Shown piece after piece: positions 32,283-40,729 of a DNA stretch of 64,000 bases; positions within the stretch are counted from its first letter, which is position 1, and every line of letters begins with the position of its first letter. The position numbers were made by a program, and so were the translations under genes. The stretch is from JANOBD01 sp031411495 (GTDB taxonomy: Bacteria > Planctomycetota > Phycisphaerae > Tepidisphaerales > Tepidisphaeraceae): assembly GCA_031411495.1 (NCBI GenBank), contig JANOBD010000086.1:124001-188000 (forward strand). Reading direction: 5' to 3'. A model generated the notes under the pieces. The model saw nothing but the letters and a program-made list of their open reading frames with translations. It did no database searches and was not told where the DNA came from.

Positions 32283-33387
32283 TTTCCTTCAATACTTCAA
32301 CCGTCTGTCTCGCCACGACGAGTTCTTCGTTCGTCGGGATGACCCAGACCTGTGCCTTGATTCCGTCGCGGCTGATCTTCGCTTCTGTTCCGCGGACGGC
32401 GTTTCGTTCCCGATCCAGCGCGATGCCGATGAAATCGAGATTCCTGCAGATCGCTTCGCGGATCATCGCGCCGTTTTCGCCGATGCCGCCGGTGAAGGCG
32501 ATCACGTCGATGCCCCCGAGTGCGATTGTGTAGTTGCCGATGTATCCACGGACGGATTCGACGAACGTGTCGATCGCGAGTTTCGCGCGGGCGTTGCCTT
32601 CGCTGGCCGCTTTCTCGATGTCGCGCATATCGTTGCTCACGCCGCTGATGCCCAGCAGCCCGCTTTCCTTGCCGAGCTTTTTGTAGATCTCCTCGTGCGA
32701 GAGTCCGTGTGCGGCAAGCCTCGGCAGGGCGAAGACGTCGAAGTCGCCGACGCGATTGTTCTGCGGCAGGCCCGTCTGCGGCGTCAGGCCCATGCTGGTC
32801 GCGACGCTCTTGCCATCCTCGATCGCACAAATGCTCGAGCTTCCGCCGAGGTGGCAGGAGATGATTTTCTTGGCGGCGGGAACGAGTTCCTTCACCCGGC
32901 CGGCGATGAATCGGTGCGATGCGCCGTGGAACCCGTACCGGCGGATGCCGAGTTTCTCGCTCCACTCGTGCGGGATCGCGTAGGTCTGGCGGCTTGCGGG
33001 GATCGTCTGGTGAAACGCCGTCTCGAACGCCGCCACCTGCGGCACGCCAGGCAGCTTTTCCTTGAACGCCTTCATCGCGGCGATGTAGACCGGGTTATGA
33101 GCCGGCGCGACATCGGCGAACTCCTGCATGGTCTTCAGCACGTCGTCGGTGACGCGCACCGCGCCGCTGATCGGCCCGCCGTGAACGGCCTTGAAGCCGA
33201 TGGCGTCCGGCGGCTTGGGGAGTTGCTTGAGGATCACGTCGATGACTTCGGCATGGGTCTTGAAGTCGCCGTTCGGCTGGCCGATCCGTTCGTAGCCGCC
33301 GCGCGCGGTCTCGGCGAAGTTCTTGTCCGAATCGAGGACTTTGAACTTGAAGCTGGTGGAGCCGAGGTTGGCGACGAGGATCATCAT
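32269..33387 (-). CDS. ackA: Acetate/acyl kinase of the BMC operon
   Basis: Transfers phosphate from the acyl-phosphate made by PduL to ADP, giving the acid and ATP. Motifs: ILVANLGSTSFKFKV at the N-terminus (family NxGSSSxKf with Ala-Asn-Leu), GFHGASHRFI, SCHLGGSSSICAI and DVIAFTGGIGENGAMIRE. At 372 residues it is slightly shorter than typical AckA (about 400), and HLGGSSS replaces the common HLGNGSS, so substrate preference may differ from acetate (lactate or propionate are possible). The final RNHG and stop codon come from the adjoining family B repeat. Two adjacent ATGs are available (33387, 33384). Confidence 0.93.
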   Translation of the reverse strand: MMILVANLGSTSFKFKVLDSDKNFAETARGGYERIGQPNGDFKTHAEVIDVILKQLPKPPDAIGFKAVHGGPISGAVRVTDDVLKTMQEFADVAPAHNPVYIAAMKAFKEKLPGVPQVAAFETAFHQTIPASRQTYAIPHEWSEKLGIRRYGFHGASHRFIAGRVKELVPAAKKIISCHLGGSSSICAIEDGKSVATSMGLTPQTGLPQNNRVGDFDVFALPRLAAHGLSHEEIYKKLGKESGLLGISGVSNDMRDIEKAASEGNARAKLAIDTFVESVRGYIGNYTIALGGIDVIAFTGGIGENGAMIREAICRNLDFIGIALDRERNAVRGTEAKISRDGIKAQVWVIPTNEELVVARQTVEVLKERNHG

Positions 33388-33388
33388 A

Positions 33389-33466
33389 GGGATGAGGGCG
33401 GAGGGATGAGGGATGGAGTGGGAGACGAAGCATTCGCTTCATCCCTCCGCCCTCATCCCTCATCCC
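33389..33466. repeat. Iterated-word stem-loop (family I, GGATGAG words)
   Basis: The left arm 33389-33418 (GGGATGAGGGCGGAGGGATG and on) and right arm 33440-33466 (CATCCCTCCGCCCTCATCCC and on) repeat GGGATGAG/GGCGGAG words and their complements. The loop contains a small hairpin GAAGC/GCTTC. It lies between the second BMC-H gene and ackA. Confidence 0.9.
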
Positions 33467-33473
33467 GTCTACT

Positions 33474-33740
33474 TCAAGCGCCAAAGCTTTGAACGAGCTC
33501 CGGATGCGGCCGGGCGATGACGTGCGACGCCACGAGCGTGCCGACCTTGGCGGCGGCCGCGCTGCCGGCGTCGACGGCGGCTTTCACGCTGCCGACGTCG
33601 CCGCGCACGATGGTCGTGACGTACGCGCCGCCGATCTCAAACACCTTGACGATGCTGACATTCGCGGCCTTGCACATGGCATCGGTCGCTTCGACCACGC
33701 CGACCCAACCTTTAACTTCGATCAATCCGAGTGCGTCCAT
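33474..33740 (-). CDS. BMC-H hexameric shell protein
   Basis: 88 residues: MDALGLIEVKGWVGVVEATD, then IGGAYVTTIVRGDVGSVKAAVDAGSAAAAKV and HVIARPHPELVQSFG. The pore-region sequence FEIGGAYV is bulkier than in the other two BMC-H proteins (GSGLV and GNGLV), which suggests a narrower or chemically distinct pore. The start at 33740 excludes 24 upstream codons that translate a family B element. Confidence 0.96.
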   Translation of the reverse strand: MDALGLIEVKGWVGVVEATDAMCKAANVSIVKVFEIGGAYVTTIVRGDVGSVKAAVDAGSAAAAKVGTLVASHVIARPHPELVQSFGA

Positions 33741-33757
33741 GTTCTTCTTCCTGAAAT

Positions 33758-33867
33758 GGAACCACAGATGAACACAGATAAACACAGATGGAAGGCAGAA
33801 GAAGGAAATCAATTCAAAAATGAATCAATTCGTCTTATCCGTATTCATCTGTGTTTATCCGTGGTTA
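33758..33867. repeat. Iterated-word stem-loop (family B, copy 3)
   Basis: The left arm 33758-33789 carries three words (GATGAACACA, GATAAACACA, GATG) after GGAACCACA. The right arm 33834-33867 is the complement with one word changed (GTATTCATCTGTGTTTATCC). An inner hairpin in the loop pairs AATTCA with TGAATT. It fills the gap between the first two BMC-H genes. Confidence 0.9.
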
Positions 33868-34170
33868 CTTCTTTCCCGCTGCCGCAGATGCCGCCGCCGC
33901 CTTCGGCAATGCCGCTGCAAGATCGTCGTGCGGGCGGGCGATGACGTGCACCGCCACCACTTCGCCCACGCGGCCGGCGGCTTCGGCGCCGGCGTCGAGC
34001 GCGGCCTTCACCGCGGCAACGTCGCCTTCGACGTAAGCCGTCACCAGGCCGCTGCCGGCCTTGTCCCAGCCGAGCACTTTCACATTCGCGGTCTTGAGCA
34101 TGGCGTCGGTCCCTTCCATGAGGGCGACGAGGCCGCGGGTTTCTAACAATCCTAATGCTGCACTTGGCAT
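33865..34170 (-). CDS. BMC-H hexameric shell protein with Ala/Lys tail
   Basis: 101 residues. The core SAALGLLETRGLVALMEGTD, AGSGLVTAYVEGDVAAVKAALDAGAEAA, VHVIARPHDDL is a standard BMC-H fold. It has a C-terminal extension of about 15 residues rich in Ala and ending AAAASAAAGKK, not seen in the other two. VEGD replaces the usual VRGD, altering charge near the hexamer interface. The start at 34170 has GGAG/AAGG immediately upstream. It is the second gene in transcription order, so it may be the most abundant shell protein. Confidence 0.96.
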   Translation of the reverse strand: MPSAALGLLETRGLVALMEGTDAMLKTANVKVLGWDKAGSGLVTAYVEGDVAAVKAALDAGAEAAGRVGEVVAVHVIARPHDDLAAALPKAAAASAAAGKK

Positions 34171-34186
34171 AGCCTTCTCCAAACCA

Positions 34187-34257
34187 GAGGTTCGAGGTTG
34201 GTTGCGAGAGGTTGGAGGAAGAGGCCATCAAACCTCGAACCTCCAAACTCAAACCTC
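34187..34257. repeat. Iterated-word stem-loop (family J, GAGGTTCG words)
   Basis: The left arm 34187-34218 (GAGGTTCGAGGTTGGTTGCG and on) repeats GAGGTT-type words four times. The right arm 34233-34257 (CCTCGAACCTCCAAACTCAA and ACCTC) is its shorter complement. It lies between pduL and the first BMC-H gene and ends 2 bp from the pduL stop codon. Confidence 0.87.
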
Positions 34258-34258
34258 A

Positions 34259-34963
34259 TTATTTGATCAGTTCCATTCCCGTTGCCGATTCGATGTCGCA
34301 CGCGTTGCCTTCATCGGTGTCGATGTGGACTTCGAGGACGACTTTCGGGTGAAAGCGGACGGTGAGGCCGTGAAACGTCACGCCGCAGGGTCCGTCGATT
34401 TTGAGTTTCATGGTGTCCTGATCCTTCACGCCGTAATACGCCATGTCCTCGACGGACATGTGGACGTGTCGTTTGGCGCGGATGACGCCCTTGGACAGGT
34501 TGAGCGCGCCGGCGGGGCCCAGGACGGTGACGCCGGGCGTGCCTTCGATATTGCCGCTGATGCGCAGCGGAAGGTCGAGGCCGAGGTAGATGCCGTCGGT
34601 GTAGGACAGTTCGATCTGCGTCGCGTTCCGGCACGGGCCGAGGATGCGGACGTTGGGGATGATTCGCTGGCGCGGGCCGACGATGGTGACGGTCTGTTCG
34701 GAAGCGAACTCGCCGGCCTGGTAGAGGTCCTTCATCTTCGTGAGCTTGGAGCCCGGGCCGAAAAGGACTTGAAGGTCGGCCTCGGTGACGTGCATGTGGC
34801 GGGCGGAAACGTTGACGACCAGCGGGTTGGGCGGGCCGCCGCGTGCGTCGCGGTAGATGCCGCCCTCCGAGCGCGGCGGCTGGATCCGGCCGGCCAGCTT
34901 CTCCTTAAGAACCTGGCGGACCAGCGACTCCACTTCCGGTCGATTCAACACGCGATTGGGCAT
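34259..34963 (-). CDS. pduL: Phosphate acyltransferase PduL of the BMC
   Basis: Converts acyl-CoA and phosphate to acyl-phosphate and CoA inside the shell, regenerating CoA. The two PduL domains are visible: VNVSARHMHVTEADLQVLFG with the first His pair, and AKRHVHMSVEDMAYYGV with the second, plus VHIDTDEGNA near the end; these supply the zinc and catalytic residues. Residues 1-25 (VLNRPEVESLVRQVLKEKLA) are an amphipathic helix fitting an encapsulation peptide. Length 234. First gene of the operon, start codon preceded by AAGGA. Confidence 0.96.
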   Translation of the reverse strand: MPNRVLNRPEVESLVRQVLKEKLAGRIQPPRSEGGIYRDARGGPPNPLVVNVSARHMHVTEADLQVLFGPGSKLTKMKDLYQAGEFASEQTVTIVGPRQRIIPNVRILGPCRNATQIELSYTDGIYLGLDLPLRISGNIEGTPGVTVLGPAGALNLSKGVIRAKRHVHMSVEDMAYYGVKDQDTMKLKIDGPCGVTFHGLTVRFHPKVVLEVHIDTDEGNACDIESATGMELIK

Positions 34964-35388
34964 CGTTTTCGTTCCTTCGCCTGGAAGAGTGTGACAGATT
35001 ATGGAAGATTGTCAAGCAAATCGTCCAAAACTCGCCACCTTCTGCCGAATCGCCTCGGCCGGACGAGAGTCTATCGCGGATGTGCCGGTTGTCCGGGATG
35101 CCGCCCCGGCGCGACAGCTTGGGCACAGAAACGCCCTCAGTTGGGAGTACTCCGCGCCGAGCAGGTTTAATGGCTTTCATTCCGAGAGAGCCTCGGCGAA
35201 CGAGGGATCTGGGGTCGCGGGTTGCAGCAACCGTCGAGCGTCGGTGCGGGAACGATTAGTCCTTCCAACATTCTCATCAGGTTGACCGTGGTCGCGCAGA
35301 CCCGAGATCCATCGCTCGCTCGCGTAGGGCAAGCCCTACGCTTTAGGCTCGTTCTTGATGACATGGCGAGCCTGTTGCGAAAGTGTCT
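34964..35388. other. 425 bp region upstream of the BMC operon
   Basis: It lies between the pduL start and the GH31 stop. It should hold the BMC operon promoter and the GH31 terminator. Near the GH31 end, GCGTAGGGCAAGCCCTACGC (35321-35340) is a perfect 9-bp-stem hairpin with an AA loop. The middle 35040-35300 shows no reading frame or structure I can name. Confidence 0.5.
34987..35015 (-). promoter_or_regulatory. Candidate BMC operon promoter and dyad
   Basis: On the minus strand a perfect -35 hexamer TTGACA (35010-35015) lies about 45 bp before the pduL ATG; with 17-base spacing the -10 would be the weak CACACT (34987-34992). Overlapping it, GACA and TGTC form a dyad across GACAGATTATGGAAGATTGTC-like sequence (centre near 35003), a possible operator for the DeoR protein. 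Low certainty. Confidence 0.3.
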
Positions 35389-38300
35389 TTAACTCCCCGA
35401 CTTCAGCACGACCACTTCTGAGAGCCCGACGTTGACCGTGCGCGGCTGAACGTCCGTCACGCGGATCGTCAGGGACTTCGTTGTGCGCGCGGCGAACTTC
35501 ACGTCGGCTCCCGCACTCGCGTCGTTGGGCAGGGTGCCGAACTTCACCGGGTCGCCGGCGTCGAAGACCAGTTCGCCGGCCGTCACCTGGTCGTCGAGGT
35601 TCTGGCGGTCGAAGAGCCAGACGCGGTCGATCGACTGGGGCGAATCCCAGGTGAGCGTGAGCGTCGCGCCGCTTTTCTCCTTGTCGCTGGACCATTCTTC
35701 TTTGCGGCTCTGCGGATACCCGCCGATGCGGCCGTCAATCACGCCGCCCGCGGGCGATTCCCGGGTGGCAGTGCTCGCGGTGGCTTTCGCGTTGGGGTCG
35801 ATGTTGCGTTTATTCGAATTGAAATCGACGGGGACCTCGGGGCAGCTGAGTCGCAGGGCTCGCTTTCCGATCGTCAGCGTCACCTGCCCTTTAAGCGCCC
35901 GCGTCGGCTCGACCGGAAACGGTTTCTGTTCTAAGGCCGGCAATGGGGCGAGCCTGCCTAGAGCGGCGTCGCGCTCTATCTTGAAGATCGTCGAATAGCC
36001 GCCAACGTTGTAGGAGATGCGATCATTATCTAGCAGGCCCTCGGGCGCATAGAGGCCGAGGATGCCTTCCTCGGGCCAGCGGTAGGGCGTCTCGTTTTTC
36101 TCAAAGACACCGATGCCGAAGGATGCGAGCAGGGGCGTCGGGTCGGCATCGGCTGGCAGCGACTGGATGGCCTCCAACATTTGTTGCCGCGGCTCGGCAA
36201 CGTCAGCGGGCGCACCGTTGGCGGTTCGCCGTGCCCGCGCGCGGGAGGCAAGCGCCCTCGCATCGACCGGGTTGGCCGTGACCTGAAGGCGCCGGTACAT
36301 CCGGATCGATCCCTTCGGCAGCGTGATGCGGTTGGTGAATGTCGATTCGTCGTAACTGATCGCGTTCGGCGCGAGCGGCTCCCCGTTCAACTGGGCCGAT
36401 GTCGCCCGCTCCGTGCAGGGCAGTTCGACGACGTACGTGCGCTCGCCGAGTTGGCCGGCGTACTGGCCGTCGGTTCCTTCGATCTGAACAGAGTATCGGT
36501 TCTGACGCATCTCGCATTTGAGCATCGTGATGGCGAACTCGCCGCGGCGATGGATCGTCTGCCCCTCTGAATCGACGATGTCGACGCTCTGGTAGGCCGT
36601 CGTTTCGCCGTCGTCTTCGTAGAGATAGTTGCTGCTCTCCAGGCCACCGGGATACACGCGGATGATGGCTGTTTCGAGCGGGTCGGTCGTCATGCGCGGC
36701 GTGTAAGGGCGGATGATAATGGGCGAGCCGCCACGAACATAGAGTGGGAACTCGTTGATGTCGGCGGCGACGAGATGCTCGCTGCCGCCCTCATACCGTT
36801 CGCCGGTGAAGTAGTTGTACCAGTCACTGCCAGGCGGGAACCAAACGACTTGTGTCGCGACGCGGCTTGGCCCGACTCCGGGCGCAGCGATCGGAGCGAC
36901 CAGTAAAGCAGGGCCAAACAGGTATTGCTGTGGACTGTGATAAGCGCGCTCTTCGAATCGCGAAGCGAGATACATCGGCGCGGTCAGCGGAAAGCTCCCC
37001 ATGCACGATTGCTGCACGCTGCTGTAGATGTACGGCATCAACTGGCTGCGCAGATGGAAACTCGTTCGCATCGAATCCTCGGCCCACTTCGGATAGGTCC
37101 ACGGCCGGCGATCCATCTCGGCGCTGCGCGTGGAGTGAGACCGCAGCGCCGTCGTCATCGCGCCGAACTGCACCCACCGCGTGTACGACTCCTCGTTGCG
37201 TCCGCCCTGGTGGCCGCCGATGTCGTGCGACCAGAAGAACGCGCCGACGTTGCCGGCCGTCGCGGTGAAGGGGACTTCGAACGCGAGCATCTTCCAGCTC
37301 GTCGAAGCGTCTCCCGAGAACTGGATCGGATAGCGATGGCTCCCCCAGCCGCCCCAGCGGGTGAGATCCTGCCCGCGCTGCCCATCCGTCTGCGTGCGCT
37401 GGTAGTAGTAGTGGTTGAGCCAGAAGAGGTTCGTGAGGTCGGGGACGCTGCGCGTGTTCGGATACTGTTGCCAGTCGAGCCACCAGAAGTCGACGCCATC
37501 TTTCACGAGCGGCTGCATCAGGTTGTCGTAGTGTGCGGTGAGATACGCCTTGCTGCCGGCGTCGTAGGGAAGCGTCTTCTTCGCGGATGGGTCTTCGTCC
37601 ATCGCGCGCATGAACTCGGGATAGCAGTCTTCGTGCGGCGCGACGCCGTCGGCGGGGTGGTCGTTGAGCGTGACGTGCAATCCCTGCTCGTGCAGCCACT
37701 TCAGCAGGCCCTCGGCATCGGGCAGGAGTTTTCGGTTCCAGGAGTAGCCGGTCCAGCCGTCTTTGTGCCAGTCCATGTCGAGCACGAGCATGTCGAGCGG
37801 GAAATCGTGGTCGGCGTATTCCTTTACGATGGCGCGATACTCATCCGATGTGTAAGGCCAATAGCGCGAGTACCACGCGCCCAGCACATACCGGCGCGGC
37901 ATCGGCACCTTGCCGCCGAATGCGGTGAACGACTGCAGCGCGGCCCGGTAGTTGTTGCCGTAGGAAAAGAGGTACCAGTCGGTCCCCGAATCGGCCGGGC
38001 GAGAGCGGACCCAGTCGTTGGTGAAGAGCGGCGTTTTCGAATCGTCGAGGCAGAACCATCCATCCCGCGAGAGCAGGCCTTCGCCGAGATCGCCGGCGCC
38101 ATCCCACCCGTCGAGCGTTCGCGCGGTTCCGCCGAGGTTGCTGGCGTTCTTCGCGCCGGGGCTCCACTGCTTCGACTGCGCGCCCTCCGCGGTGATCTCG
38201 ACCACGAGATTCTGCGGCGAGAACGGCTTTCCATTCGGCTGATATCGCAGACGCATGGCGGCGGTCTCGATGACGGTCGCGCCTCCTTCTTGCGTGAGCT

Positions 38301-38532
38301 TGTAGTCGCCGCTCTTCACATCGCGGTGGATGGCCACGAGTGAGGGTTCGTCCACGAACTTCGCGCCCGGCGCCTGTTCGATGCGGATGCAGTTGGGCGT
38401 GATGACGGTGAAGCGCACGTCGCCGACCACGACGGTGCCGCTCGACTGCGCCTGCGAAACGTTTGCCGCGCACGCGACGGCCAGCAAGAGAAGTCTGCCC
38501 AGCGAGACGAGCCGAGTGCTGCGATCCATCAT
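35389..38532 (-). CDS. Secreted glycoside hydrolase family 31 with C-terminal discoidin-like domain
   Basis: Alpha-glycosidase of the GH31 type. Signal peptide 1-29 (ends VSQAQS). The (beta/alpha)8 barrel carries MLVLDMDWHKDG (248-259), the nucleophile D353 in FWWLDWQQYP and the likely acid/base D437 in WSHDIGGHQGG. WLDWQQ is typical of GH31 branches distant from the classical alpha-glucosidases, so specificity (glucose, xylose, galactosamine) is open. A beta-sandwich C-domain and DUF5110-like region follow to about 750. Residues about 910-1047 look like a F5/8/NPCBM carbohydrate-binding domain (GVIDGRIGGYPQS, IDRVWLFDRQN). It lies upstream of the BMC operon on the same strand, so its sugar product might feed it, but that is speculation. 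Confidence 0.9.
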   Translation of the reverse strand: MMDRSTRLVSLGRLLLLAVACAANVSQAQSSGTVVVGDVRFTVITPNCIRIEQAPGAKFVDEPSLVAIHRDVKSGDYKLTQEGGATVIETAAMRLRYQPNGKPFSPQNLVVEITAEGAQSKQWSPGAKNASNLGGTARTLDGWDGAGDLGEGLLSRDGWFCLDDSKTPLFTNDWVRSRPADSGTDWYLFSYGNNYRAALQSFTAFGGKVPMPRRYVLGAWYSRYWPYTSDEYRAIVKEYADHDFPLDMLVLDMDWHKDGWTGYSWNRKLLPDAEGLLKWLHEQGLHVTLNDHPADGVAPHEDCYPEFMRAMDEDPSAKKTLPYDAGSKAYLTAHYDNLMQPLVKDGVDFWWLDWQQYPNTRSVPDLTNLFWLNHYYYQRTQTDGQRGQDLTRWGGWGSHRYPIQFSGDASTSWKMLAFEVPFTATAGNVGAFFWSHDIGGHQGGRNEESYTRWVQFGAMTTALRSHSTRSAEMDRRPWTYPKWAEDSMRTSFHLRSQLMPYIYSSVQQSCMGSFPLTAPMYLASRFEERAYHSPQQYLFGPALLVAPIAAPGVGPSRVATQVVWFPPGSDWYNYFTGERYEGGSEHLVAADINEFPLYVRGGSPIIIRPYTPRMTTDPLETAIIRVYPGGLESSNYLYEDDGETTAYQSVDIVDSEGQTIHRRGEFAITMLKCEMRQNRYSVQIEGTDGQYAGQLGERTYVVELPCTERATSAQLNGEPLAPNAISYDESTFTNRITLPKGSIRMYRRLQVTANPVDARALASRARARRTANGAPADVAEPRQQMLEAIQSLPADADPTPLLASFGIGVFEKNETPYRWPEEGILGLYAPEGLLDNDRISYNVGGYSTIFKIERDAALGRLAPLPALEQKPFPVEPTRALKGQVTLTIGKRALRLSCPEVPVDFNSNKRNIDPNAKATASTATRESPAGGVIDGRIGGYPQSRKEEWSSDKEKSGATLTLTWDSPQSIDRVWLFDRQNLDDQVTAGELVFDAGDPVKFGTLPNDASAGADVKFAARTTKSLTIRVTDVQPRTVNVGLSEVVVLKSGS

Positions 38533-38610
38533 CGATCACCTCTGAACGGGATTGCGGAAACTCCGACAAGACCATTACGCGCGATCGGCCATACGGTTCA
38601 ATGCGCGAAA

Positions 38611-38665
38611 CGGGCAAAGATCATTCCCGCCCACACAAAGTTCGTTCCCGCCCACACTTTGCCCG
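38611..38665. repeat. Mixed direct and inverted repeat upstream of the methyltransferase gene
   Basis: CGGGCAAAG (38611-38619) pairs with CTTTGCCCG (38657-38665). Between them TTCCCGCCCACAC occurs twice as a direct repeat (38624-38636, 38645-38657). Another iterated-word structure, here in the gap between divergent genes. Confidence 0.75.
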
Positions 38666-38710
38666 TCGGCAAGTTGCGCGTACGGTGCGGGGATTCGAGA
38701 GCGAGCGAAC

Positions 38711-39403
38711 ATGCCAACCTTCAAAGATCGATTTGTCTACCGGCTGAACCGATTCCTCAAGTGGGAGGATCAGGATCTGCTCGCGATGCAGCAACTCGCA
38801 CCGCTGGCGAAAACCTACCTGCCCTGGTCGATCTCGTCGATGCGGCCCAGCGGGCTGGTGAAAGTGCTCAACGACATCGTCGTTCACGAGCGCAAATGTG
38901 TCGTCGAATGCGGCGGCGGCGTGTCGACGTATTTCATCGGCCGGCTGCTCAAAGAGCGCGGCGGGCGGCTGATTACCATCGAGCACAGCGCCGAGTGGTG
39001 CGAGATTCTCCGCGGGTTCCTCGCCGGCCAGGGACTCGGAGACGTCGTCCAGATCGTTCACGCGTCCCTCGCGCCCTGCGGCCATCCTTATCAAGGTCAA
39101 GCTGAATGGTACGATGAGTCGCGCGTCGCGCAGGCGGTCGAAGGAAGCAGGATCGACCTTCTTCTCGTGGACGGCCCACCCGCGTACGAGGCCGCGATCC
39201 GATTTGCGCGGTATCCGGCTGCGCCGTTCTTGCGGAAACACTTCGCGGAGTCGTACACCGTCGTGCTCGACGACGCCAACCGAAAGGGCGAGCAGGAAAT
39301 CGCGGCACGGTGGGAACGTGAACTCGGGATCGCGATGGAGATTCACCTGCTGGATGGGAACGTTGCCATCGGTCATTCGAAGCGTTCGTGGGTCGTGTCG
39401 TGA
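38711..39403 (+). CDS. Class I SAM-dependent methyltransferase
   Basis: 230 residues. The SAM-binding motif I is CVVECGGGVSTYFIGRLL (68-85), motif II RLITIEHSAEW with an acidic E that would bind the ribose, and a motif IV-like LLLVDGPPAYE. FLRKHFAESYTVVLDDANR matches the late strand of the Methyltransf_24 type, small-molecule or sugar-modifying enzymes. The start at 38711 is preferred because the upstream frame is repeat-derived. The convergent pilin-like gene is separated by a strong hairpin. The substrate is unknown. Confidence 0.83.
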   Translation: MPTFKDRFVYRLNRFLKWEDQDLLAMQQLAPLAKTYLPWSISSMRPSGLVKVLNDIVVHERKCVVECGGGVSTYFIGRLLKERGGRLITIEHSAEWCEILRGFLAGQGLGDVVQIVHASLAPCGHPYQGQAEWYDESRVAQAVEGSRIDLLLVDGPPAYEAAIRFARYPAAPFLRKHFAESYTVVLDDANRKGEQEIAARWERELGIAMEIHLLDGNVAIGHSKRSWVVS

Positions 39404-39422
39404 GCGCGAGGCGTGTCCAAAA

Positions 39423-39456
39423 AGAAGTCACGGCCGATGAATCGGCCGTGACTTCT
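39423..39456 (-). terminator. Intrinsic terminator between convergent genes
   Basis: AGAAGTCACGGCCGAT and its exact complement form a perfect 16-bp stem with a 2-base loop. On the minus strand the stem is followed by TTTTT, so it should terminate the pilin-like gene transcript; readthrough from the methyltransferase side would also meet it. Confidence 0.9.
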
Positions 39457-39493
39457 ACATGATCGGGTTTTATCACGACTGCGCGGATTCGAT

Positions 39494-40510
39494 TCAGCGT
39501 CGCGGCGGAAGGAGATAGATGTCCTGGAGGTCGCCGCGCGTGATCTTCCGGGTTTCCACGTGACCGTCGAGAAAGAGGACGGTGGTGGAGCCACGGTGGC
39601 GAGTCAGGTCCAGCGCGTTGTTGGGGAGCGCGGCGTACGGTCCAGTTGGAAAGCGCGGATTCGGCAGTGCCTCAGACAGCGGGACGGAGTTCCAGATCTT
39701 GCCGTCGAAGTTCTGCCCATACCTGATGCCATTGGAAATGTAGGCAACGCGAGACGCGCCGCGGTCGTTCGTCATCACCTGGCCCGCCGTACGCGCGCCG
39801 CCGGGTCCGCACATCGCCATGAACGTTCGCGAGGGCTCGGCAATTTTCGAGGACTGGCCTCTGTAGTGGCTATAGGGGTCGTCCCAGCCGAAAATGGCTT
39901 CGTTCACGACGTAACTGCTGCGGAGCTGCCAGCCCATCTGTCCACCGGTGTCCGCACAGTCGTAAACGATCGAATAGGGAACGTCGCTCGCCTTGCCGAT
40001 GTCGGCCGGGCAATTGAAGAACCGCATGTAATCGGCGACCTGGTCCTCATCGTATTCGTATTCGGCGTTGTTTTGCGAATCGAGAATCCGGTGCTTGGTC
40101 AGGTACTGCGCGACCGACGTGTGCCAGCCGGCAAACACGGTCCTGAGCGTACCCCCCGTTTGGAGGTTGATGTAGGAGTACTTCACCTTGGAAGCGTCAC
40201 CCAGTTCAGCCGGTTCCGCCCAGATGATCTTCGGCCCTGGCGCGCCCTTAAGATTGCCCGCCAGCGGGTAATACCCGCGGTGGGTCTGTTTGTGCATTTC
40301 GGCGCCGTTGGCAATCTGCTTGAGATTCGCCGAGCACTTAGTCAGCAACGCGGCAGCGCGTGCCTTGTTCAAGGCGGGCAAGAGGATGGAAATCAGCAAC
40401 GCGATGATGCCGATGACCACCAGCAGTTCGACGAGCGTAAAGCCCGTCTGGCGTGCCGGCTTTTGACGAAACAAGAGGGTTGACGAAACGAATCGAGGGG
40501 TGTGGTTCAT
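39494..40510 (-). CDS. Type IV pilin/pseudopilin-like protein (planctomycete type)
   Basis: 338 residues. The N-terminus is a prepilin signal: a basic leader, then GFTLVELLVVIGIIALLISI, with cleavage expected before Phe and Glu at position 5 of the mature protein. The large C-terminal domain ends with DLTRHRGSTTVLFLDGHVET, the DGH motif common in the large family of planctomycete pilin-like proteins (DUF1559 and relatives). The start at 40510 (MNHTPRFV) has GGAAAACCT upstream. It would be processed by the prepilin peptidase at 0.6-1.9 kb. Paralogous to the next gene (about 40% similar by eye). Such proteins are expanded in planctomycetes and roles range from pseudopili to unknown. Confidence 0.9.
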   Translation of the reverse strand: MNHTPRFVSSTLLFRQKPARQTGFTLVELLVVIGIIALLISILLPALNKARAAALLTKCSANLKQIANGAEMHKQTHRGYYPLAGNLKGAPGPKIIWAEPAELGDASKVKYSYINLQTGGTLRTVFAGWHTSVAQYLTKHRILDSQNNAEYEYDEDQVADYMRFFNCPADIGKASDVPYSIVYDCADTGGQMGWQLRSSYVVNEAIFGWDDPYSHYRGQSSKIAEPSRTFMAMCGPGGARTAGQVMTNDRGASRVAYISNGIRYGQNFDGKIWNSVPLSEALPNPRFPTGPYAALPNNALDLTRHRGSTTVLFLDGHVETRKITRGDLQDIYLLPPRR

Positions 40511-40729
40511 GAGGTTTTCCTGGCCCTTTGAGCAAAGACAAACGTTAGGTAGCCCGGGAATGCTTTCACCGACGGGTAATGTTGGCCGCGACAATCCGGA
40601 CGCCTCAATTCTAACCAGATGCTTATAAAAAAGCGCGTTTTTTTCCACAAGGGCGTTGGCATTCGGCAGTGTTAGCAATCGGTTCGGGTGCCGGCGGGCT
40701 TCCCAGACGCCGACGCGGCGCTCCCGCGT

